Shown: positions 23,001-35,000 of the stretch, in pieces
Position numbering within the stretch: position 1 is the stretch's first letter
How the letters are laid out: every line of letters starts with the position of its first letter
From: Pectinophora gossypiella
Taxonomy: Eukaryota > Arthropoda > Insecta > Lepidoptera > Gelechiidae
DNA length: 64,000 nucleotides
Direction of reading: 5' to 3'
Assembly (NCBI RefSeq): GCF_024362695.1
Contig: NC_065426.1
Location: 558,001-622,000, forward strand
Notes under the pieces: model-generated
Told to the model about the DNA's origin: nothing
Seen by the model: the letters and a program-made list of their open reading frames with translations, nothing else
The model's database searches: none
Program-made: the position numbers and the translations under genes

Positions 23001-26000
23001 TGCTCCACTAGACTGGGACTTAACACGTTTACGGACAAAGCGACTGTTGTTTAAAAGCGTTGTTCCGAGATCCCAAGTGTCATATTTTGCATGAAAGGTT
23101 AATGTCCGGTGGTCTGTGTCCGTGAAAGTGTTAAGAAAAACAAAGCATCCACCTGTTCTGTTTATTACCCAGGGCTAGTCATAAAATAATCTCCGTTTAC
23201 CTAACCTAAAGATTTGACAGGTCCGGTTTTTTACAGAAGTGACTGCGACTGCCTGTTTGACCTTCCAACCCGCGCGCCGCGAAGGGGAAACCAGCCCAAT
23301 ACAGATTAAGTCACATACCTCCGAAACGCATTTCTCTGGTATGCGGGTTTCCTCACGATGTTTTCCTTCATCGCTGAGCACGTGAAAAAGATTCTGATCC
23401 AAATATGAATTTCGAAACTCTTTGGTTTAGGCTGTGGATCTGAACCTGCGATTCAAGCATTCTTTCAACTACCACGGCTTTCTCTCTCCTGTTTGTATGT
23501 TAAATGACAAAAATAACTTACAATCTATAACTGATGGCCAATTTATACAACAGAAATCTAAGACTACCTCTACAAAATTACAAATTAAACATTAATACAA
23601 TTAGAAATTAACAATTCAAGACCTTACGTGTCTAATCGTCAAATAATCCCCCCCGAGTTATTCCAGGCGCAAAGGTCCCCATTACACTTGCCGCATTACC
23701 ACGTTGTATGGCGATGGACAACCTTTGCACCAAGAAAGAGCCCGCACGCATATCGGACCCCCTCTCTCTTAACCTAATAAAGGCTATAGCCTCCAACCCC
23801 CAACACCCTGACGTCGTGGTGTCGTGTTTGTATGTCATCATCATCATCATCAGCCGTATGACGCCCACTGCTGGGCATAGGCCTCCCCCAAGGATCTCCA
23901 CGACGATCGGTCCTGCGCTGCCCGCATCCAGCGGCTTCCCGCGACCTTCACCAGATCGTCGGTCCACCTTGTAGCGGGCCTACCCACTGAGCGTCGTCCG
24001 ACACGTGGTCGCCACTCCAGAACCTTTCCGCCCCATCGGCCATCGGTTCTCCTCGCTATGTGTCCTGCCCACTGCCACTTCAGCTTTGCAATTCTCCGAG
24101 CTATGTCGGTGACTTTAGTTCTCCTGCGGATCTCCTCATTTCTGATTCGATCCAGCAGGGAAATACCGAGCATAGCTCTCTCCATTGCCCGCTGAGCGAC
24201 ACCGAGCCTCCTCACGAGACCCATAGTAAGCGGCCACGTCTCACTGCCGTAGGTCATCACTGGCAACACGCACTGGTCAAAGACTTTCGTCTTGAGACAC
24301 TGAGGTATTCTGGACGAGAAGATATTCCGCAGCTTCCCGAACGCTGCCCATCCGAGTTGGATCCGACGAGAGATCTCTTTCTCGAAGTTGGACTTACCTA
24401 ACTGGATTATTTGTCCTAGGTAAATGTACTGGTCTACAACTTCGAGTGTAACGTTCCCAACCTGAACTGGAGTGGGTGCGACATGGTCGTTGGACATAAT
24501 TTTTGTCTTTGCCATGTTCATGCTAAGACCCACTCGTTGGGATGCGTTACTGAGATGCTCGAGCATGGTGTTCAGGTCTTCCAGGGTCTCAGCCATTAGG
24601 ACTATATCATCGGCAAATCGAAGGTGCGTCAGGTACTCGCCGTTGATGTTGATGCCAAATCCTTTCCAGTCCAGAAGCTTAAAAATATCCTCCAATGCAG
24701 CAGTGAACAGTTTCGGAGAGATGACATCTCCCTGTCTCACTCCTCGCTGCAGTTGGATCGGATTAGAGCTCTGGTTCTGTACTCGAACTGACATAGTGGC
24801 ATTTTGGTAGAGGTCCCTTAGCACTTCGATGTACCTATGGTCCACTTGGCACCTCTGAAGAGACTGCAACACAGCCCAGGTCTCGATCGAATCAAAGGCT
24901 TTCTCATAGTCCACAAACGCCAAGCAAAGTGGCAAATTATACTCTTCGGTCTTCTGTATAACCTGCCGCAGCGTATGGATGTGGTCTATGGTGCTAAAGC
25001 CTTTTCGGAAACCGGCTTGTTCGGGAGGCTGGAAGTCGTCAAACCTGCAAGCGAGACGATTCGTAATGACCCTCGAAAACAACTTGTAGACATGGCTCAG
25101 AAGCGAGATAGGTCTGTAGTTCTTCAGTAGGGCTTTATCCCCTTTCTTGAAGAACAAGATCACCTCGCTTCCGCTCCATGCCCTCGGCGTTTTGCCCTGA
25201 AATATGACGGAATTGAAGAGCCTCTGGAGGACTTTAAGTATTGGCGTTCCGCCCGCTCTCAGAAGTTCTGCTGTGATTCCGTCATCTCCTGCCGCTTTGT
25301 TGTTTTTGAGTTGTTTGAGGGCCATCCTAATCTCGTACAGGCTGACGTCCGGGATATCTTCAGTGTAGTGTCGGGTAAGCTTGGCTCGAGGGTCTCGAGC
25401 CATGCTTTCGCCTGATGTTTTCGTGGAATATAGCTGTCTATAGAAACTCTCAATCTCTCTCAGGATTTCGGGAGTCGACGAAATGATTCTGCCGTCCTCA
25501 GTTTTCAGTCTCGCTAGTTGACTTTGCCCAATAGACAAATCTTTTGCGAACACCTTGGAGCCCTTGTTCCGCTCTATAGCCTCTTTAATACGTTTAGTAT
25601 TAAATTGGCGAAGGTCGCTCGTCAAAGACTTCGAGATCTGTCTATTAAGTTGTCTATAACGTACGACATCCGCTGAGTCCTGCAGCCTCATTTCGTGTCT
25701 CTTATCCATGAGTTCGAGTGTGTGTGCGGAGAGTTTCTGCGTTTTGGTACGGCGGGTTCTAAAGTGTTTAGAACCTACCGTACGGACAGCATCCACCATC
25801 AGGTCGTTTATATCGTCCACGTCTGCGCAGTTCTCAAGGTACTCGAAGCGGTTTTGAAGCTCGAGCTGAAAGCGCTCGGGGTTTTGGATCTGGGCTGGCG
25901 CCGGTCGGAGCGTGGATTTTATCAGTCGCGATCTTTCTAGCTTGATATTGATATTCAATGTGCCTCTTACCATGCGGTGATCGCTTCCCGTCTTAACGGC

Positions 26001-29000
26001 ATTGATCACAGAGACATCATTGAATATGTGCTTTTTCGTCGACATGATAAAATCGATCTCATTTTTATACCTGCCATTGGGACTTATCCAGGTCCATTTG
26101 CGGGTCGCGGGCTTCCTGAAGAAGGAGTTCATCATATAGAGGTTCTCCTTCTCCATAAAGTCCGCAAGCATCCCGCCTCTGGTGTTCCGGACCCCAAATC
26201 CAAATTGCCCCACTCTCAGCTCGTTACCGCAACGTTTCCCCAACTGTGCATTAAAGTCCCCCATCACAATCGTGTAGTGGCTTTTATGGCTATGCATGGC
26301 TTTAGAAATCTCCTCATACATAGTCTCCACTTCGTCATCATGGTGTCCCGAGGTCGGAGCGTATACCTGGATGACAGTCAGCGAATATCGCGATGATATT
26401 CTGAGTACCAGGTACGCTACCCTGCTCGAAACACTACCGATGGTCAACACGTTGTTGACTAGGGACTTGTGGACGATAAACCCGACACCACCCATGGACA
26501 GTTGTTCGCCCTCCCGGAAGTACAGCAAGTTACCGGAGCCCAGAGTTATCGTGTCCTCGCCCTTTCTTCGGACTTCAGACAACCCGATGACATCCCAGTG
26601 TAACCTGCTGATAGATTCTTCCAACTCGGTAAGCTTCTCGTCGGTCCTCAGTGTGCACGTGTTGTATGTTGCCAGGTACAGTCGTCGTTGGTGGTAGCCG
26701 AATCCAGCCCGGAGATTCTTCGCACCCCCTGCCCCGCCGTTACCGTAGCCGCTACCGTAGCCACGGACAACGGGGCTGCCGGGGACTGGGGGCCGTTTTT
26801 TATGTGTTGAGGTCATATTGGGGGGGGTTTGGACCATAAGCCCACCGCGCTGGTCCAGTGCGTGTTGGTGGGTCGCCAGAGCCTCTTTCGTTGAATAGCA
26901 GGATGTACCGCGTGCAGGCGAGGTTGGCTTGGGCTCCGAAAGGTGTCGTGTGTGTATTGTGTGTTTGTATGTATGGATGTATAAATAAATGTATTCGGAA
27001 GGAACAAACTACAAGACAAACAATAAACAAAGTTGAGCTAGAAGATGACATCACGCTGTAACACATTGGTACTCTGGGTAATGACAGCCCATTCGAACAT
27101 TCTGGTTAGATAAATAGGAACCTTACGAAGAGAGCTATGGTAGCCCAGTTGAAGGAACGGTTGACTCTCCTTGTGAGGTCACAGGTCTTCTTCTATTGTG
27201 TGGGTTGTGAGGTACCAACCTCATCAACCCTGGTGTCAGGGTTACTATTGAGCCGCCAAAGGCCCCTGACATGGCTCATCTGGTTAGATATATAGGAACC
27301 TTTTGTGGTCACGAAGAGAGCTATGGAAGCCCAGTTGAAAGAACGGTTGACTCTCCTTGTGAGGTCACAGGTCTTCTTCTATCGTGTGGGTTGTGAGATA
27401 CCAACCTCATCAACTCTGGTGTCAGGGTTACTATTGAGCCGCCAAAGACAGACATGGCTCTTTTGACTACTTACTTACATCAGTAAGTAACCGGGACCAA
27501 CGAATTAACGTGCCTTCCGAAGCTTGCAGGGTCTATTCTAGGATATTTTAGGGCTTTGGAAGGTCGCTATATTTTTGTGCCGTTTGCTGTTGAGACGGCA
27601 GGTTGGAATGGCGACGCTTCTTCTTTTCTCGATTACCGGTCGGTCATCAGCGCAACTAAAATTCAAATTCAGAGGAGTTCGGTGGCGCAGCGGTAAACGC
27701 GCTCGGTCTGCGATTGTTGAAGTTAAGCAACTTTCGCAAAGGCCGATCATAGGATGGGTGACAAAAAAGTTTTTATCTCGAGCTCCTCCGTGCTTCGGAA
27801 GGCACGTAAAGCCGTTGGTCGCGGCTGAATTAGCAGTCGTGAATAACCACCAATCCGCACTGGGCCCGCGTGGCGGTTTAAGGCTTGATCTCCCTATCCA
27901 TCCATAGGGAAGGCCCGTGCCCCAGCAGTGGGGACGTTAATGGGCTGATGATAATGAAAATTCAAATTCAAAAATATATTTATTCAATATTATATTTATT
28001 TGGATGCGGGCAGCGCAGGACCGATCGTCGTGGAGATCCTTGGGGGAGGCCTATGCCCAGCAGTGGGCGTCATACGGCTGATGATGATGAATAGGTGACA
28101 TAGTTACACTTTCACTGTTATTTTCCGGCTTTTCCGGCTAAAACTTCTGCAGCTTCTCACTGTAAGAAACAAATAAATAGATCGTTGATGTAACAAAAAA
28201 CTCGGTGAGGTGTGGGTACTTAGTTCATCTTGCGATGGATGTAAGTACAGGGACTTGTTTCATGAACATTGCGTAGCTAATATGAAAGTGCAAAATATTT
28301 GTGATCACACACTCCGCAATGTACATCAAATAGTCTTTGTAAATAGTTTTATGAAACAGACCCCTGCTATGACTACTTCGATTGAGATATAACAGGATTA
28401 CTTTCGTACGTTTACGTAAAGTGCAAACTCGAATGAACGCGCATCCAAAGTGAGATCGGCCAGATAATAGGGTATCGAATCTAACATCCGAAGCGATCTG
28501 TCATGTCATAAATCGCTGTCAACTACAATAAGAGCATCCAATGCGAAGGTGGTTACAGTGGAAACTTTGAACTCTATACATTCCTATGGATATTAATGTA
28601 CAATACATTACAATACAAATACACTTTATTGCATCAAAATTAAAAGACATAATTACAATAAATTCAAGAAGTCTCTTAACTAAGTACATGGCAAATGGCG
28701 GCCTTATCGCTTAAAGCGATTTCTTCCAGACAACCATAAGGTGAGGAAAAATGTAAAAAAAATTGAAAGATTGCAGGTACAAACAATAAGTACAACTTAC
28801 CAATAAATACATGCAGATAAATATATAACATACTTACAAATATATTATATACCTAACCTATATACATAACCTAACATATATACCTACTTATATAAATAGT
28901 ACACACAAAATACCTAATAATAAGCAACTCAAGAGCTTCAGAATATGAGCACTACAACACACTTTATTATAAAACAGAACCATTAACAATGTAAAGTGTA

Positions 29001-32000
29001 ATAAATAAATAAATAAATTTTGATACTGTTATTGGCACAGACAAATAAGCGAAGCGTGAAGAAGCACCTAGTAGGCCAGTACGGTAGTCGCAACTGATTC
29101 GAAACTAACTCATTGCGTTGCTTTTCAGTTGCTACTGCCATTAGGGCTTCTCTATGTTTACCATCAGGCATAATTGAGCCAACATACTTGGTCAGTATAA
29201 AAAAAAAACAGATTCTTAGTGACGATGACGTCGGACAAAAGGCTTTTTTATTTTTTTTTATGACCGGACTATTTTTTCTTTTTCTTTTAATCTGTTGTGA
29301 TCATCATCATCATCAGCCCATTAACGTCCCCACTGCTGGGGCACGGGCCTTCCCTATGGATTTTTATTTTATTTTTTTATTTATTTATTCATTCATTACA
29401 AAAGATATTATGGATGGATAGGGAGATCGGGCCTTAAACCACCACGCGGGCCCAGTGCGGATTGGTGGTTATTAACGACTGCTAATGCAGCCGGGACCAA
29501 CGGCTTAACGTGCCTTCCGAAGCACGGAGGAGCTCGAGATGAAAACTTTTTTTTTTGTGGTCACCCATCCTATGACCGACCTCTGCGAAAGTTGCTTTAC
29601 TTCAACAATCGCAGACCGAGCGCGTTTACCGCTGCGCCACCGAGCTCCTCAATCTGTTAATCTGTTGTATGTGCCCTAAATCGAAGCAAGTGGAATTCCA
29701 TAGTATCTGCCTACCGCGGTAGGAAATAGGCGTGAGTTTATACATATATTTATGTATGTGCCCTAAAATCCATCAAGGGATAATATGACTCAATGAAAAT
29801 AGGAGAAAAAAAAATATATTATGCCAAAAAATAAAAATTGAGCAAAAATTTAACACAAAACATAAATAACACTTCTTTGACGTGATTTATTGTAGGGTTG
29901 CTTACTAGATTACGACTATATCCCAATTGGGGTAGTCAGAGATACATCCATTGTAAGATGAACTAAGCACCCACACCTCACCGAGCTTTCTGTTAGACCA
30001 ACGTGATAGGTGGTGAGCCGTATCGCCGTCTTTATTGGTCGCGCCAACTGTGTTAGTGAAAACTGCACTTAAGATAAATTAATAACTCATTGGAGCAAGT
30101 CCGGTACCGGGGTTCGAATCGGCGCAAATTCAAATTCAAATTCGTTTATTGCCAAAAATGTGGTACATACATATATGGCAGTAAAAGTAGTAAAATTATA
30201 GTTTCACACATTTCGCTTAAAATAGCATGCAAATAAATGTTCTTCTTATCGTGTGGGTTGTGAGGTGAATTACCAACCTCATCAACCCTGGTGTCAGGGT
30301 TACTATTGAGCCGCCAAAGGCCCCTGACATGACTCATGTAACGACTACTTACTTACATCAGTAAGTAGTAACCGGGACCAACGGCTTAACGTGCCTTCCG
30401 AAGCACGGATCATCTTACTTTCGGACAATCAGGTGATCAGCCTGTAATGTCCTAACCAAACTAGGGATCACAAAGTGATTTTTGTGATATGTCCACACCG
30501 GGATTCGAACCCGGGGCCTCCGGATCGTGAGTCCAATGCTCAACCACTGGACCACAGAGGCCGTTATATAAATAAATGTTTCGTTATACGATATGACTCC
30601 CCAATCCAATGTTAAATGAACATTATAATTAAATTAAATGTCAGTAGGTTATCATAGGAAGTAATACAATTATTGGCATTATATAACGTCACAAACAAGT
30701 CATCAGGTAAATGTCCAAAACAGTAAAATAAATAAACTAAGTTCTTACATTATGTTTACGTCATAAAATTAATTTTGTATTTTTGTCAGCTAAATATTCT
30801 TTTACACTATAATAACATTTAGTGACGAGCCACTTATGAAGTTTTCGTTTAAATACAATGTCTGGCATATTTTTAAATGGTTTAGGCAATTTATTATAAA
30901 TTCTAATTGCCATAGGGTAGCAGCTATCTCTATATAAACCTGTTCTCATTTTTGTAAAATTAAGTCGTTAGGGAATCGCCTAGAGTAGTTAGGAAGTACG
31001 TCACTGTTTCTTTCAAACAACACAGGATGAGTTCTGACGAATTTGCACAGTTCAAATATGTATAAACTTGGTAGGGTCAATAAAGACAAACTGACAAAAA
31101 GAGGCTTACAGCTATCAAGTGGCTTTGCGCATACCTACATTGTCACTAAAGACCATGAAATAATGTATAAAACTAGAGCAGAGTCATACATATTTTATAA
31201 CCTGACCTGATTTAACCATACCATCGTATAATAAAGGTTTAGAATTCTACGGGTTTTGCAATGTCGAATAATTGATTTCTAATCATTTCAAACTATATCA
31301 TGGCCGTAGATTGAAATTCCATAGTTATCAGTTTTGTTGAAGTGTTATCTTACATACATACATGTATGAACCACTGAATTCAACTTTCATCATCGTCATC
31401 TCCATAGCACTATCCCGTTTTTCACAGGGTCCGCTTACCTAATCTGAAGATTTGACAGGTCCGGTTTTTTACAGAAGCGACTGCCTGCTTGACATTACAA
31501 CATATAAATACGATACGCCTATGCATTTTTTATATGTTTCCTATTTTTTTTTTCAACATCATCATCATCACTAATTTAGAAGCCACGCTCTTAAAATTCA
31601 TAATTCAAAAATATTCATTTTTCAAAATTGGCATACAAAGTTAGCGCTTTTTGAACGTCAAAAAATAAAATTACATATTATGTAACTAGCTGTAAAACTA
31701 CTACCACATCGGAATCTGCAACGCTGAGGGAAAGACGTGGCCAGAAAACCTCCCAGCACGGGGCCCTAGTCCTACTGTTTCATGTTTTCCTTTCTTTTCT
31801 TTCTTGTTCTTTCTTGTCGGTGTAGCATTCTCCATGCTACTTTTTTAGGGAAAAATAGAGTAGTGGTTTCCCTCTCTTACCTTCCGCTCCAATTTTATTT
31901 TTTACCATGTGTTGAATAAAGTATATTTATCTTATCTGCCTACCGCTTTAGGGATATGAGCGCGATGCTATGTTATGTTATGTACCTATGTTATAATGAA

Positions 32001-35000
32001 GTTAAAATATTTTTTACGCAATTTCAGGGATCGGCATAATAGACTTTGAGTCGTGGCGTCCGATCCTGCGACAGAACTTCGGCGAGGTGGTTCCGTACAA
32101 GGCAGTCTCGTATGAGATAGAACGAGACAGACACTGGTGGTGGCCGCAGCAGTGGATTCATGATGAGGTACACTTTAGGAACATAGAGAAAGAAACGTTT
32201 CCCCAATACTGACTACACTTGTGTGGTGAACGATTTATCTCAGCGCTTATCGCTATCGACCCGCTATACACGGTGTTAGTGACATCGTAACGAATACTGA
32301 GGGGATGATTCAGACCATGATTCTGAGTTGATATCAAGAAGAATTTCCTGTCAAAAAGTTCATGAAAATGTTTGTACATACATACATACATAAACTCACG
32401 CCCGTAATCCCAAATGGGGTGGGCAGAGCCACAAGTAATCAAAGACAACTTGCATACCTACTTGTATGGCTACCGTATTTATTTGTACGGGGTGTAAGTG
32501 ACATAGTATCGAACTCTAAAAGGGATGATTGAGTTCCTTATTCTGAGGTAATATCAAGTCGAATTTTTTATCTCAAAAATATAGAATCGAAAATAATTTA
32601 AAAAACTAAAAAAGAAACATGAGTTTCGCAACCGAAAATTCCACTTGATATAAACTCAGAATCATGGTCTGAATCATCCCCTTCAGTATTCGTTATTATG
32701 TCACTAACACCCTGTATACGGTTAATTTTTTCAAATACATATAATCCTCTTACACGACGCCCTGAGCCGAGGTTCGCGCCCAACTGGGCACCGTCAGGCC
32801 TGTTGTCTTAAAAGTCAGGGTTATTATTGAGCAGCCTTCTTCTTCCCTTCGTATTTTATCCTGTAGTAGTTATTTATTTATTATTTTATTTAATTTTATT
32901 TTATAGGAAACTATTGTCATATCTACATGTAATGTCATATTTAATTATAATATATACGTCTGATATAAATGGGTATATGTATGTATGTATTTATATTTAT
33001 ATATTTCTATTTTATTTTTATTTATTTATTTTACTTTTATTTGTTTTTTTTATTTATATTATTTATTATTTTATACTAGATGTTGCACTGTCCCGCACCA
33101 AATTGTAATAATGTTTCCTATCCACTGGTTGCCTGGAAGAAATTGCTGCTTAGCAATAAGGCCGCCAGATTGTACTGTATCTATCATCATCTGTGTGAAT
33201 TTGTTTTGTATGTTGTGTGCAATAAAGTATATTTGATTTGATTTAAAGACTATGTTATGTCAGTATTATCAGTATCTCATCTATCTATATCAAAAAACAA
33301 AAACAACCCCCAAAATTTATTGTTTTTTATTTCTATTCTTGTGTGAAAATATTAATGCGGTTCACAGAATACATCTACTTACCAAGTTTCAACAGACCAG
33401 ACAGAGAATTGACATTTGGACGTACAGACGAACGGACGGACGGACGGACAGACAGACATGACGAATTCATAAGGGTTCCGTTTTTGCCATTTGGCTACGG
33501 AACCCTAAAACAAAAAGGATCATGAATTTTGTGATGGAAAATTCAACTTGATATCAACTCAGAATCGTCTGGTTCATCCCTCTCAGTATTCGATACGATG
33601 TCACTAACACCCTGTATTTTAACCCTGCAGTTTTCGTTTTGTAACAAAACGAAGATGATGTTTGTGATGAACAGCCTCCGTGGTCTAGTGGTTAGAGCGT
33701 CAGGCTTACGATCTGGAGGTCCGGGTTCGATTCCCGATGGGGACATGGTCGATATCACTTTGTGAGACTGTCCTTTGTTGGGTAAGGACTTTTCAGGCTT
33801 GAATCACCTGATTGTCTGAAAAAGTAAGATGATTCCGTGCTTCGGAGGGCACGTTAAGCTGTTGGTCCCGGCTATTAGCCGTAAAAACACCTCCACCAAC
33901 CCGCAGTGTTTTACAGTGTGGTTTAATTAACCGGCCCTCAGTTCAAACTGACCCATTTAACCATAGCAATATCATTGCGTAATGTAAGTACTTCATTTGC
34001 GCGCTTCATAACATCTCAAGCTGATTAAACATGGTTGCCAGTGATTGTTTTGGTCCTAGAGTTAGGAATTTTATACATACTTACACTCAAGGCTAATTGT
34101 TATAAAGGTATTCAACGGCCTCCGTGGTCCAGTGGTTGAAGGTTGGGCTCACGATCCGGAGGCCCCGGGTTCGAATCCCGGTGGGGACATATCAGAAAAA
34201 TCACTCCGTGATCCCTAGTTTGGTTAGAACATTGCTGGTTGATCAGCTGATTGTCCGAAAGTTAGATGATCCGTGCTTCGGAAGGCACGTTAAGCCGTTG
34301 GTCCCGGTTGCTACTTACTCATGTAAGTATGCAGTCTGTCCGTCGGGGTTATAGGCGTGATTCCATATTCCACGCATGTATTGTGTGTGTGTTATGTGCA
34401 ATGTCATGAGCAATATAATGCACCCACTTTAGGACTCTGTCGCACTAACATATTTGACATTTAGTGAGACTTACAGTTCAATTTGTCAAAAAAGTTAATG
34501 TGACATGGTACCAAAGTGTATACATAATGCTCGTGACCGTACGTAAATCAAGATTCATTGTAATTCCAGGCAAAGAAACGTTTCGAGGACGCAGCGCGCC
34601 TGTTCATGCAAAACACGATAGCGGCGGCCAAGCAGATGCGGCCGCGGGCCAAGTGGGGTTACTACGGGTTCCCGTACTGCTTCAACATGGCCAGCAACAA
34701 CATGAACCAGCATTGCGCTAAGAACGTTCACGGGGAGAATGATCAGTGAGTTTATGTCTTTTGTCTTTCTTCTTCTTCTTTGTCCGCCCCTGTTCCCAGT
34801 TTAGCTGGGGTCGGGTCTCCTTACACGTCTGCGCCAGAGAGCTCTGTTCTGGCTTGTCTCTGTACTCAGATTTTCCAATAGAATCTCTTTCTGCATATTT
34901 GACCACCAGGTAGAAGGCGGTCGGCCTCTTCCACGCGGTCGATCAGGAATGTTTAAGGCCTTCTTGACGGAGTGGTCGTCTTCGCGTCTCAGGATATGGC

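Noticed and set aside
24060..26697. Several + strand frames of 80-140 residues
   Set aside because: Antisense of the intact RTE-B ORF, with no family resemblance of their own.
27700..27760. 5S rRNA gene
   Set aside because: Only the internal promoter regions are 5S-like; the rest of a 5S gene is absent and the unit is a SINE with target duplications.
32827..33236. Hydrophobic frames suggesting a membrane protein
   Set aside because: TTTAT-type low-complexity DNA next to a LINE tail; Phe/Tyr/Leu runs come from the T-rich strand.
33676..33746. Apparent tRNA gene with good A and B boxes
   Set aside because: Acceptor ends do not pair and the sequence continues into the SINE-2 body; the same head recurs in SINE copies. 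The other tRNA-like segments (531, 34118, 50629) fail for the same reason.
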